Part shown: positions 1 to 6,442 of the stretch, piece after piece
Layout of the letters: every line of letters starts with the position of its first letter
Position numbering within the stretch: the stretch's first letter is position 1
Source: Candidatus Pacearchaeota archaeon
Lineage (GTDB): Archaea; Nanobdellota; Nanobdellia; Pacearchaeales; GW2011-AR1
DNA: 17,022 nucleotides
Direction: 5' to 3'
Assembly: GCA_002688335.1 (NCBI GenBank)
Contig: NZCQ01000029.1
Span: 1-17,022, forward strand
The notes under the pieces: model-generated
What the model was told of the DNA's origin: nothing
The model's input: only the letters and a program-made list of their open reading frames with translations
Database searches by the model: none
Made by a program: the position numbers and the translations under genes

Positions 1-561
1 AACACATCCTTCTGCATCAAAAAATCCTTCAATAAAATTTATAGAATTCCCTTTAAAACTTTTATTTTTCATTAAGTTTAATACCATACCCAAATCAGTC
101 CTAATACTTTGGAATAACATAAATAATTTTTTATGAGAAGTTTGGATATACCAAAGATGACTGCCACGTGTTTTAAAATAACTTTTGTAATAATAACATT
201 TAATATCTTTTTTTAAGCATAAAGATAATTTAATTGCACATTTTTCAATAAATTCTTTTTCTCCGTATATTTTTACCTGGAATTGCCCTTTCCATTCATA
301 AATGCAACCATCACCAAGCATCGCTCCAAGCAAGTAAAATAACTCTTCACAATATTCAAGATGTTCAACTTTCTCCTTTAGTTTCCAAGGCATGTTCCTC
401 CCAGAATACCAATCATAAACTCTCCCCTTATTTACACCATAGTTATCAATTAATATCTTAATAATCTCCGGTCTAGAAATACCTTTATCTTTCAGCTTAT
501 TAAGCAATTTATATGCTTTAATTCTATCACTTTCCTTCTTCTTATCATTGAATTTTATCAC
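1..561 (-). CDS. LAGLIDADG homing endonuclease family protein, 3'-truncated by window edge
   Basis: An open frame of 187 codons runs off the window at base 1. The N-terminal third (about residues 12-58) is basic and helical and looks like a helix-turn-helix, ending in a YDWYSGRNMPW stretch. Two LAGLIDADG-type motifs follow: LLGAMLGDGC at 77-86 and FIEGFFDAEGC at 177-186, each with the acidic residue expected to bind catalytic metal. The roughly 100-residue spacing fits a two-motif monomeric enzyme or a derived DNA-binding protein. No ATG exists in frame; GTG at 559-561 is the only plausible start after the in-frame stop, and a TATA box (593-599) lies about 35 bases upstream. No intron or intein host is visible. 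It is probably free-standing. Family assignment is firm; whether it is an active nuclease cannot be told because the C-terminal half is missing. Confidence 0.8.
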   Translation of the reverse strand, partial: MIKFNDKKKESDRIKAYKLLNKLKDKGISRPEIIKILIDNYGVNKGRVYDWYSGRNMPWKLKEKVEHLEYCEELFYLLGAMLGDGCIYEWKGQFQVKIYGEKEFIEKCAIKLSLCLKKDIKCYYYKSYFKTRGSHLWYIQTSHKKLFMLFQSIRTDLGMVLNLMKNKSFKGNSINFIEGFFDAEGCV

Positions 562-655
562 CTCAGATTATATGATATTGTGCCCACTAAACTATATAAA
601 TGTTTCCATTATGTAAAACCAATATATTTATATACAATTTGTGCCTAACTATAAT
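562..655. promoter_or_regulatory. Divergent promoter region with TTGTGCC direct repeat
   Basis: The minus-strand gene has a TATA box at 593-599. The plus-strand gene at 656 has TATTTATATA at 625-634, centred about 26 bases before its ATG, which predicts a leaderless transcript. TTGTGCC occurs at 578-584 and 639-645, each followed within a few bases by an ACTATA string. This could be a pair of operator sites or chance. Confidence 0.5.
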
Positions 656-808
656 ATGGTCTATATTAGGAATAAGAAAGTTAAAGGAAAGACATATTAT
701 TATATCGTAGAGGGTAAAACCATTAATGGAAAGGTTAAACAGAAGGTTATTAAATATTTGGGAACAGCAGAAAAGATACTAGAAATGGCAAATCTTTTGA
801 AACAATAA
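656..808 (+). CDS. Small basic protein resembling the N-terminus of an IS1634/IS4-type transposase (50 aa)
   Basis: ATG at 656 opens 50 codons ending with TAA. The protein is lysine-rich and carries the pattern VYIRNKKVKGKTYYYIVEG, then GKVKQKVIKYLG. That pattern is what I recall at the extreme N-terminus of IS1634-like transposases, and also as free-standing small archaeal proteins. No catalytic DDE part follows: the frame closes and the next gene starts 36 bases later. It is therefore either a solo small gene or a relic of an insertion sequence. A well-placed TATA box 26 bases upstream favours expression. The family link is from memory of the motif and is moderate. Confidence 0.6.
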   Translation: MVYIRNKKVKGKTYYYIVEGKTINGKVKQKVIKYLGTAEKILEMANLLKQ

Positions 809-809
809 A

Positions 810-837
810 TATATAAACTCTTCTTAACAATAGTTAA
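810..837 (+). promoter_or_regulatory. Promoter and candidate operator of the DUF1858-IscA gene
   Basis: A TATA box (TATATAAA, about 810-817) lies about 31 bases before the ATG at 845. Between it and the start sits CTTAACAATAGTTAA (823-837), an inverted repeat with arms TTAAC/GTTAA. It differs by one base from the core of the palindrome in front of sufB (7565-7584). Its position over the expected transcription start would suit a repressor site. The role is inferred. Confidence 0.5.
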
Positions 838-844
838 TTATTAA

Positions 845-1444
845 ATGGCAGATCAAAAACAAGTTCAGAAAATATCTCGAGATACAATAATTTCTCAAAT
901 TCTAGAGATAAAACCCCCAAAATCCAAATTACTAACAGAAATGCTTCTAGATTTTGGTATTCATTGCATTGGATGTGGAGCTTCAACTTTTGAAACCCTC
1001 GGTCAAGGAGTTTTGGGCCATGGCTATTCAGAAGACCAATTAAATAAACTAGTTGAAGATTTAAACAAAGTCCTTGAATCAGAAGATGAGCCTTCTAAAC
1101 TAAATACGGTAACCTCAGATTTCAAACTAACATTAACTGAAAAAGCAATTAACAAAGTTAAGGAAGCAATGAAACAACGAGAGAAAGAAAACTCTACTTT
1201 GAGGGTTTCAGTTCTAGCAGGAGGATGCTCAGGTTTCATGTATGACTTAGAATTTGTAGATAATCCAGTGGAAGGAGATCTCAATATGAAACAAGATGGA
1301 GTTAATCTTGCCGTTGCCAAAGATTCAATGGAAACATTAAATGGGATAACAATAGATTTCATTGACACCCTAAATGAATCTGGGTTCAAATTTGAAAACC
1401 CAAATGCCTCTGCAGGATGTGGCTGTGGTAAGAGTTTTAATTAA
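845..1444 (+). CDS. DUF1858-IscA fusion, A-type Fe-S carrier
   Basis: This 199-residue protein joins two domains. Residues 12-78 match the DUF1858 family: a short helical domain with a CxxC-type pair (C41, C44 in GIHCIGCG), often found near hybrid-cluster or redox proteins. Residues 93-199 are a complete A-type carrier domain with the three ligand cysteines C128 (GGCSG), C192 and C194 (GCGCG). IscA-like proteins hold an Fe-S cluster or iron and pass it to target apoproteins. The fusion adds a possible thiol-redox or second metal-binding site; that is inference. The start at 845 is supported by the TATA box about 31 bases upstream. The gene shares an operator-like palindrome with the suf promoter, and it probably works with SufB/C/S/U encoded 6-11 kb away. 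Confidence 0.9.
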   Translation: MADQKQVQKISRDTIISQILEIKPPKSKLLTEMLLDFGIHCIGCGASTFETLGQGVLGHGYSEDQLNKLVEDLNKVLESEDEPSKLNTVTSDFKLTLTEKAINKVKEAMKQREKENSTLRVSVLAGGCSGFMYDLEFVDNPVEGDLNMKQDGVNLAVAKDSMETLNGITIDFIDTLNESGFKFENPNASAGCGCGKSFN

Positions 1445-1488
1445 CTCTAAACAAATAATTTTTTAACCCATTGCCTTTCTATATCTTT

Positions 1489-2430
1489 ATGAAAAAACAA
1501 TTTCCCAAACTAAAAAACAAAGCAATTCTATCTCCAATGGCTGGAGTAACTGATGTTGCCTTTAGAGCTTTATGCAAAAAATACGGAGCAGCATTGACTT
1601 GCACAGAATTTCTCAACTCTACCGCTATAAACCGTAAAAACAAACGCACGCTAGAGATGCTAAAAAAAGATAAATCAGAAAAACCGTCTCAAATACAACT
1701 TTTCGGATCTAATGAGGATGAAGTAGTCAAGGCAGCTCAATTAGTTTCAAAAAAGTTTGATATTATAGACATTAACTGCGGCTGTCCAGCTTGGAAAGTT
1801 ATCAAGACTGGAGCTGGTAGCGAACTCTTAAAAAATCCAAAACAAATAGCCTCATTAATAAAAAAACTCAACAACTCTGTTAAAAATCCAATTACTATAA
1901 AAATAAGAAAGGGAATAAATGATAAGACCACGAATGCAATAGAAGTTGCAAGGCTAGCCGAAAAATCAGGAGCATCTGCACTAGCCATACACGGAAGAAC
2001 TCAGAAACAAGGTTATTCAGGGAAGGCTGATTGGGAAATAATAAAGAAAGTTAAACAATCCATAAAAATTCCAGTTATAGGAAATGGAGATGTATTTACG
2101 CCAGAAGACTTCAAAGAAAAACTAGATTTTTCAGAGGTAGATTATATTCTCATCGCAAGGGGTGCAATGACAAACCCCTATATCTTCAAACAAATAAACG
2201 ATTATATGAAAACAGGAAAATATAAACATAAAAACAAAATAGATCAATTCTTTGAATATTTAACATTAACAAAAAAACACAAAACAGAATTTCAGATAAT
2301 CAAAAGACATGCAATAAACTTTACTAAGGGGATGAAAGGAAGCGCAAGGCTAAGGGATAAATTGGTGAAAATAAAGGATTTGAAAGAATTGTCTAAGGAA
2401 ATGAAAGATTTTAAACAAAATGAAATCTAA
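1489..2430 (+). CDS. dus: tRNA-dihydrouridine synthase (Dus family)
   Basis: This FMN-dependent enzyme reduces uridine to dihydrouridine in tRNA using NAD(P)H. The 313-residue protein has the TIM-barrel landmarks in order: LSPMAGVTDVAFR (14-26, FMN site), INCGCPAWKVIKTGAGS (95-111) with catalytic C99 of the GCPA motif, KIRKG (138-142), HGRTQKQGYSG (168-178), NGD (199-201) and ARGAMTNPYIF (223-233). The C-terminal helical tRNA-binding part is present, so it looks full-length and intact. A longer frame begins at TTG 1471, but ATG 1489 is preferred because TTTTTTAA at about 1458-1466 lies 27 bases upstream, giving a leaderless start like its neighbours. The stop codon directly abuts the 90-bp repeat at 2431. 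Confidence 0.92.
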   Translation: MKKQFPKLKNKAILSPMAGVTDVAFRALCKKYGAALTCTEFLNSTAINRKNKRTLEMLKKDKSEKPSQIQLFGSNEDEVVKAAQLVSKKFDIIDINCGCPAWKVIKTGAGSELLKNPKQIASLIKKLNNSVKNPITIKIRKGINDKTTNAIEVARLAEKSGASALAIHGRTQKQGYSGKADWEIIKKVKQSIKIPVIGNGDVFTPEDFKEKLDFSEVDYILIARGAMTNPYIFKQINDYMKTGKYKHKNKIDQFFEYLTLTKKHKTEFQIIKRHAINFTKGMKGSARLRDKLVKIKDLKELSKEMKDFKQNEI

Positions 2431-2520
2431 AGAGAACTTTGCATAAATGTCATTTGCGAAGCAAATCAAGGCAAAGTTCTTCTTAGAGAATGAGAAAAAC
2501 GGAGTTTTTCAAAGTTCTCT
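2431..2520. repeat. 90-bp inverted-repeat element, copy 1
   Basis: The element begins AGAGAACTTTG and ends CAAAGTTCTCT, a perfect 11-bp terminal inverted repeat. Inside are TTTGC-GAA-GCAAA (2453-2465) and GAAAAAC-GGA-GTTTTTC (2493-2509). A second CAAAGTTCT at 2472-2480 lets the left arm pair internally instead. Copy 2 at 7262-7351 is identical except at base 2470 (G here, A there). The copy starts right after the dus stop codon and is too small to encode a protein. It could be a MITE-like element or a conserved RNA/DNA structure. Confidence 0.85.
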
Positions 2521-2535
2521 AAACAAGTTAATAAG

Positions 2536-2550
2536 ATCTCCATGGGAGAT
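2536..2550 (-). terminator. Small hairpin downstream of vapC
   Basis: ATCTCC-ATG-GGAGAT is a perfect 6-bp stem lying about 20 bases past the vapC stop. On the minus strand a short T-rich stretch lies between the vapC stop and this stem. A role as a 3' end is possible but weak. Confidence 0.3.
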
Positions 2551-2569
2551 ATAAAAACTGTTTGGATAA

Positions 2570-2929
2570 TCAAACTAACTTCAATCCAAATCTCTCCAAC
2601 TTCTTAAAATGTTTCTTATTTAATGTTAAAAGGGGGACATTATTAGCGATACAGATAGCTCCAATCAGAATATCATTATCATTTATTAAATCTCCTTTTT
2701 TAACGAGTTCTTTAAAAATCTTTAATCCAAGAATAATCTCAGGATACCCTAATGTTAACGTGATGTGGTCTTTATTAATATCTTCTATAATTACTAATGG
2801 CAACTTTCTTTTTCCAAATTCAAAAATAGTTATAGGAGTCACACAAATTTCATCTCTTTTTTCAACTATATCAACAATATCCTCATTATCTGTATACAAT
2901 TCTATCAAAGCACTAGTATCTAAACACAA
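2570..2929 (-). CDS. vapC: VapC-type PIN-domain toxin ribonuclease
   Basis: PIN-domain toxins are Mg2+-dependent RNases, usually cutting tRNA or rRNA, neutralised by a VapB antitoxin encoded just upstream. The 119-residue protein fits the family in length and shows the acidic pocket: D4 in LDTSALIE, E37 in TIFEFGKRKL, D84/D86 in NDNDILIGAI, and the LLTLNKKHF signature at 100-108. No ATG is available in frame; TTG at 2927-2929 begins five bases past the vapB stop, and reading further upstream only overlaps the antitoxin. The catalytic set looks intact, so this should be an active toxin. Convergent to dus and separated from it by the 90-bp repeat. Confidence 0.88.
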   Translation of the reverse strand: MCLDTSALIELYTDNEDIVDIVEKRDEICVTPITIFEFGKRKLPLVIIEDINKDHITLTLGYPEIILGLKIFKELVKKGDLINDNDILIGAICIANNVPLLTLNKKHFKKLERFGLKLV

Positions 2930-2933
2930 TTTC

Positions 2934-3176
2934 CTATTCTGAGTACCTATCCCAATTCCAATTTTTTCTCACCCCCATAACATACCCAAGAGAATCCACA
3001 CCCTCAAATGCTTTCCGAATCTCTTTTTTATACTTTTTAATATTAGCCAGAACCCTATCTTTGTTTCCCCCATTTTTTACATTCCTAGATATAATTTTTG
3101 AAAAACTTTCGTTCTCACCCTTCATAGTTTTCAATAGATTATATAATTCATCAGTTATGGTAATTATCTTGCTCAT
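2934..3176 (-). CDS. vapB: VapB antitoxin (DUF217/VapB family)
   Basis: This 80-residue protein starts MSKIITITDELYNLLKTMKG and continues ENESFSKIIS, the conserved N-terminal pattern of the archaeal VapB (DUF217, ribbon-helix-helix-like) family. The rest is basic and helical (40-56) with a tryptophan-rich tail (NWNWDRYSE) that probably wraps the toxin. A longer frame exists upstream to 3236, but ATG 3176 matches the family start. It also lies about 26 bases after TATATATAAA (3199-3208 on the minus strand). Together with VapC it should autoregulate its promoter; that is established for the family and inferred here. Confidence 0.85.
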   Translation of the reverse strand: MSKIITITDELYNLLKTMKGENESFSKIISRNVKNGGNKDRVLANIKKYKKEIRKAFEGVDSLGYVMGVRKNWNWDRYSE

Positions 3177-3198
3177 GTTATATTTATATAAACACTTA

Positions 3199-3236
3199 TA
3201 TTTATATATTTTTCTATCAAAGATTTTAAAAACCAT
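3199..3236. promoter_or_regulatory. Divergent TATA boxes for vapBC and dph2
   Basis: On the minus strand TATATATAAA (3199-3208) is centred about 27 bases from the vapB ATG. On the plus strand TTTTAAAAACC (3226-3236) is centred about 25 bases from the dph2 ATG at 3254. Both predict leaderless or nearly leaderless transcripts. Confidence 0.5.
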
Positions 3237-3253
3237 TATTCTTCACTATTATT

Positions 3254-3514
3254 ATGTACAACTTAGAGTTAGATAAGATAATAAGCGAAATCAAAAAGAA
3301 AAAATCCAAGTCAGTTTTAATTCAATTACCTGATGGAATGAAGCAGAAATCAAACTTAGTTGTAGATAAAATTGAGAAAAACACGCCTGCAAAAGCTTAC
3401 ATCTGGTTTGGAGGAACATTTGGTTCTTGTGACATCCCCCTTAATACGGATCTTCTCAAGATAGATTTAATAATCCAATGGGGCCATAATCGGTTCAATA
3501 AGGGGGCTTGGTAA
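3254..3514 (+). CDS. dph2: Dph2 diphthamide synthase, N-terminal part (frame broken)
   Basis: These 86 residues are the first third of archaeal Dph2, the 3-amino-3-carboxypropyl transferase that starts diphthamide synthesis on EF-2 with a [4Fe-4S] cluster and SAM. The segment contains VLIQLPDGMK (21-30) and the first cluster cysteine C59 in FGGTFGSCD, followed by IIQWGHNRFNKG. Translation then ends at TAA 3512-3514. If one G is removed from the GGGGG run at 3502-3506, the frame continues as NKGLGKMPNLLLIDAKW into the next reading frame, giving one 336-residue protein of normal Dph2 length. The break is a sequencing error, a recent mutation or a recoding site. Confidence 0.85.
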   Translation: MYNLELDKIISEIKKKKSKSVLIQLPDGMKQKSNLVVDKIEKNTPAKAYIWFGGTFGSCDIPLNTDLLKIDLIIQWGHNRFNKGAW

Positions 3515-3515
3515 A

Positions 3516-4265
3516 ATGCCAAACTTATTATTAATAGATGCAAAATGGGAAGGAGAAGTTAATCTCACTGAAAGATTAAAATCCCACCTCAAAAAAAACA
3601 AAATCAAATCTTTGGCAATTTTTGCTTCAACACAATTCAACAAACTTGATAAATTGATTAAAGATCTAGAAAAAAACAAGATAAAGGTCTTAAGAACAAA
3701 AGCAAAGAGGGCCAACAAGGAATTACAAATATTGGGGTGCGATTGTTATCCAGATTCTTTCAATCCAATAGTCAACAAAGCAGATCTTATCCTCTATATC
3801 GGAGATGGATTATTCCATCCAAAAGCAATTCTCCTATCCCAAAAAAATAACAAAAATCCAAAACCAGTTCTTTTATTTGACCCAATCGGAGATAAAGTAG
3901 AATTAATAGATCAAAAACTAATTGAGAAAGAAAAACAAAGAGCCAAAAGGAATTTAAAGAGATATTTAGCTGCAGAAACAATAGGCATTTTAGTAACAAT
4001 AAAGCCAGGACAACAATACCTTGCTGCCGCAAAAAAGCTCAAGGAAAAAATAGACAAAGAAAATAAGAAAGCATACATTTTCATAGACGACACAATTAAT
4101 TTCTTTCACTTAGAAAACTATCCTTTCATAGACGCCTGGATTAACACTGCTTGCCCAAGGATAGGAACCGACGACATTCTAGGAATAGAACAACCCTTAA
4201 TTAATCTAAGGGAGGCAATTAACCCTATTAAGGCATTGGAGGAGTTGGAAAATGCAAATCTCTAA
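3516..4265 (+). CDS. dph2: Dph2 diphthamide synthase, C-terminal part (frame broken)
   Basis: These 249 residues hold the second and third domains of Dph2. They include the second cluster cysteine (C75 in ILGCDCYP) and the third (C213 in NTACPRIGTDD), plus the YIGDGLFHP and FDPIGDKVEL signatures. Along with C59 of the upstream piece, all three [4Fe-4S] ligands of the family are preserved, so the intact gene would be functional. The ATG at 3516 follows the upstream stop by one base and has no family support as a real N-terminus; it lies within a normally continuous domain. The 3' end overlaps taw1 by 14 bases, implying co-translation of an EF-2 and a tRNA modification enzyme. Confidence 0.85.
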   Translation: MPNLLLIDAKWEGEVNLTERLKSHLKKNKIKSLAIFASTQFNKLDKLIKDLEKNKIKVLRTKAKRANKELQILGCDCYPDSFNPIVNKADLILYIGDGLFHPKAILLSQKNNKNPKPVLLFDPIGDKVELIDQKLIEKEKQRAKRNLKRYLAAETIGILVTIKPGQQYLAAAKKLKEKIDKENKKAYIFIDDTINFFHLENYPFIDAWINTACPRIGTDDILGIEQPLINLREAINPIKALEELENANL

Positions 4266-5322
4266 ACTAATAGTTCTACCAAATAGAAAATCTCAACTTT
4301 CCGAAGACCAAAAATCTCAATTACATAAACAAGGCTATCGTCTTGTAGGGAATCATTCTGCAGTAAAGATTTGTGAGTGGACTAAGAAAATGATGAGAAA
4401 TGGATCTGGATGCTATAAATACATCTTCTATGGAATCAGATCTCACCAATGCCTTCAGATGACAACATCAATGTTCTGTGCATCTCGCTGTAAATTCTGC
4501 TGGAGAGGAGAAAAAGCACCTGTTGCAAAAGAATGGTATGGCCCAATAGACAGCCCTGAACATATAATAGGTCATGCAATTGATGAACACCTAGAATTAT
4601 TAACCGGATTTAAAGGAGAAGGTTATGACAAGACAAATAAAAGAAATATTGAAGAGAGCAAGGAGATAAGGCATGTAGCATTATCTTTAACAGGGGAGCC
4701 AATCATCTATCCCCTAATCAACGAGATCCTAAAAGCATTCCATAAAAGAAAAATCTCAACATTCTTAGTAACTAATGCCCAATATCCAGAACAAATAGAA
4801 AAAATAGACAAAGCCACTCAACTCTATCTATCAATAGACGCTCCAAATAAGGAATTAATGAAAGAAATTGATAAACCTCTATTCAAGGATTTCTGGGAAA
4901 GAACCCTTAAATCTCTCGATCTCCTAAAAACAAGAACATATCGAACTTGCATAAGGCTCACTTGCATAAAAGATGAAAACATGACTGATTTAGATGCTTA
5001 TGCTTCATTAATCAAAAGGGGAGATCCTGATTTTATAGAACTTAAATCCTATGTTTGGGTTGGAGCCTCTCAAAGAAAATACAAGGTAGAAAACATGCCC
5101 TTTATGGCAGATATGAAAAAATTTACTAATTTATTGTTAGAAAAACTTCCAGAGTATGAGTACATCCGACAACACATCCCATCTAGAGCAATTCTTCTAA
5201 TAAAAAAATCTCTAAACAAAGAAACAATGATTAATTATCCCAAATTCTTTGACCTGATAAAGCAAGGAAAAAAATTCAATGCAGAAGATTATTCTTCTGA
5301 GAACATGGAGCCAAATAAATAA
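4252..5322 (+). CDS. taw1: S-adenosylmethionine-dependent 4-demethylwyosine synthase Taw1 (Tyw1)
   Basis: Taw1 is a radical-SAM enzyme that condenses N1-methylguanosine-37 of tRNA-Phe with pyruvate to make the tricyclic base of wyosine. The 356-residue protein carries both Fe-S sites: C41, C54 and C67 with 13-residue spacing for the auxiliary cluster, and C76/C80/C83 in MFCASRCKFCWRG for the radical-SAM cluster. LSLTGEPIIYP (144-154) is the glycine-rich SAM motif. Further barrel strands (FLVTNAQYPEQ, LYLSIDAPNKELMK, RLTCIKDEN) follow in normal order. The start overlaps dph2 by 14 bases. Both products act on translation elongation and need Fe-S clusters. Assignment is secure. Confidence 0.95.
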   Translation: MQISKLIVLPNRKSQLSEDQKSQLHKQGYRLVGNHSAVKICEWTKKMMRNGSGCYKYIFYGIRSHQCLQMTTSMFCASRCKFCWRGEKAPVAKEWYGPIDSPEHIIGHAIDEHLELLTGFKGEGYDKTNKRNIEESKEIRHVALSLTGEPIIYPLINEILKAFHKRKISTFLVTNAQYPEQIEKIDKATQLYLSIDAPNKELMKEIDKPLFKDFWERTLKSLDLLKTRTYRTCIRLTCIKDENMTDLDAYASLIKRGDPDFIELKSYVWVGASQRKYKVENMPFMADMKKFTNLLLEKLPEYEYIRQHIPSRAILLIKKSLNKETMINYPKFFDLIKQGKKFNAEDYSSENMEPNK

Positions 5323-5335
5323 TTTTAAGCTTTTT

Positions 5336-5638
5336 ATGAAGGACACAAAAAATCAAATTAATTGTAATACTGATCTGGAGGATCAGCTAACATTTTCAGG
5401 GATAAAAGATCCATTTATATTTTACCTGCCACCCATAAATTATAAATCCTTTGATTTTTCTTCGGGAGAACTCAGACTTGAAATGAAGAAAATATCAAGT
5501 GGTGAACAATTAATTCAGGCCCTGTTTATTTCTTATCAAGGGCCAATGTCATTAGATATGATTCAAGAGCAAGAGCGATTAGGAGATCGGTTAAAGGGAG
5601 TGGAATCTGGATTTCAGATATTTGTAGATGGAATATGA
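5336..5638 (+). CDS. Unknown 100-residue protein
   Basis: I do not recognise this protein. The frame can be read from 5279 within taw1, but ATG 5336, 13 bases after the taw1 stop, is the more natural start. It has no membrane segment, a beta-rich middle (PFIFYLPPINYKSFDFSSGELRLEM) and a charged helical stretch near residues 75-88. It overlaps the next gene by four bases (ATGA), so the two are probably translated together. There is no clear promoter of its own, so it likely rides on the dph2-taw1 transcript. Confidence 0.55.
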   Translation: MKDTKNQINCNTDLEDQLTFSGIKDPFIFYLPPINYKSFDFSSGELRLEMKKISSGEQLIQALFISYQGPMSLDMIQEQERLGDRLKGVESGFQIFVDGI

Positions 5639-5976
5639 ATGGGGTTAATATCTCAAATCCCAAAGAAAAAGATAGATTAGAAACCTTTATTCCAAGGGGG
5701 GAATATTCTTCAAAAGCCTTAAGGGGGGTTGATTTAGTTGGGGATAAATTAGCTAATGCAGTATTTGGAAATTTTGGAACCTTCTTACTCTCAAGAATCT
5801 CAAGAATGTTTCCATCTGGTGTTTATTTCGACTGTGAAGATGATTATCATGACGATTATTCAAGAGAAAGCCATATCTCACTTTATGCTCGACCAAATAA
5901 GGAGACCTTAATAGTGAAATGCAATAATTTCAGGACAGATTTTAAAAGAGATTCATTTGGAGTTAGAGATAGTTAA
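5635..5976 (+). CDS. Unknown 113-residue protein
   Basis: The start ATG overlaps the preceding stop in an ATGA, which suggests translational coupling to the 100-residue gene. The protein is soluble, with an acidic patch (DCEDDYHDDY, about residues 63-72) that could bind metal or mimic nucleic acid, followed by beta-like segments (HISLYARPNKETLIVK). No family is recognised. Together the two small genes form an orphan pair after taw1. It ends convergently, three bases from the stop of the HTH regulator on the other strand. Confidence 0.55.
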   Translation: MNGVNISNPKEKDRLETFIPRGEYSSKALRGVDLVGDKLANAVFGNFGTFLLSRISRMFPSGVYFDCEDDYHDDYSRESHISLYARPNKETLIVKCNNFRTDFKRDSFGVRDS

Positions 5977-5979
5977 TTA

Positions 5980-6339
5980 TTAACAACACAGATCACATTT
6001 CTCTGGCAATGTAGAATCATGCTTTCTATGCAACTCACATAAGTTCTCGCTCCCCCTAAATTTCAAACAAAGTTTATACAAATAGTCATTAGAATTTTCT
6101 CTATCTCCTATCATTTTTTCAGCATATTTCTTAACCTCTACTAATTCATCCTCGCTAAACTTCATCTCAGCACCCCTCTTAAGCTTGAGATATTGACTCA
6201 CTGCACTTTCAGTAATTCTCAATAAATCCGCAACCTCTTTCTGACTAAGTTCATATTCATTAATAAGAATTTTCGCTAGCTCTCTCCTCAACCCTGGTAT
6301 CAAATACCACACCTCAATCTCCTGTGGCATAGACTTCAT
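5980..6339 (-). CDS. HTH transcriptional regulator with cysteine-rich C-terminus
   Basis: A 119-residue DNA-binding protein. An XRE-like helix-turn-helix spans about residues 29-53 (ELSQKEVADLLRITESAVSQYLK counted from this start), matching the archaeal COG2522-type regulators that begin PxxxxWYxIPGLRRELA. A helical linker follows, then five cysteines in the last 30 residues: C91, C101, C115, C118 and C119, the last three as CDLCC. Such an arrangement could hold an Fe-S cluster or metal; this is inference. The open frame reaches 6402, but ATG 6339 or 6330 fits the family N-terminus, and a TATA box (6377-6385, minus strand) lies downstream of 6402. It is divergent from the oxidoreductase and sits amid Fe-S genes, so it is the best local candidate for the regulator of the suf and IscA promoters. 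Confidence 0.82.
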   Translation of the reverse strand: MKSMPQEIEVWYLIPGLRRELAKILINEYELSQKEVADLLRITESAVSQYLKLKRGAEMKFSEDELVEVKKYAEKMIGDRENSNDYLYKLCLKFRGSENLCELHRKHDSTLPEKCDLCC

Positions 6340-6376
6340 TTTAAATAATAATCCCCCAAACAATACAATTTTCAGC

Positions 6377-6420
6377 ATATAAAATTTCCATACTATTGCC
6401 AATACAGTTAACTATTTAAG
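6377..6420. promoter_or_regulatory. Divergent promoters of the HTH regulator and oxidoreductase
   Basis: For the minus-strand regulator, ATTTTATAT (6377-6385) is about 42 bases from ATG 6339, leaving a leader of roughly 15 bases. For the plus-strand oxidoreductase, CTATTTAAG (6412-6420) is centred about 27 bases from ATG 6443. GTTAACTATTTAAG at 6407-6420 loosely resembles the suf palindrome but with shorter spacing. Confidence 0.4.
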
Positions 6421-6442
6421 GATTCCTAAGTGATTTATATTT

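Noticed and set aside
2562..2942. 126-codon open frame on the plus strand
   Set aside because: It is the exact antisense of vapC, whose PIN motifs are clear.
5968..5982. ATAGTTAATTATTAA similar to the region before 845
   Set aside because: It lies at the convergent ends of two genes, not at a promoter, and lacks the CTTAAC half of the palindrome; chance in AT-rich DNA.
6407..6420. Possible third copy of the suf palindrome (GTTAACTATTTAAG)
   Set aside because: Spacing is two bases shorter and the sequence coincides with the likely TATA box of the oxidoreductase gene, so it is not counted as a site.
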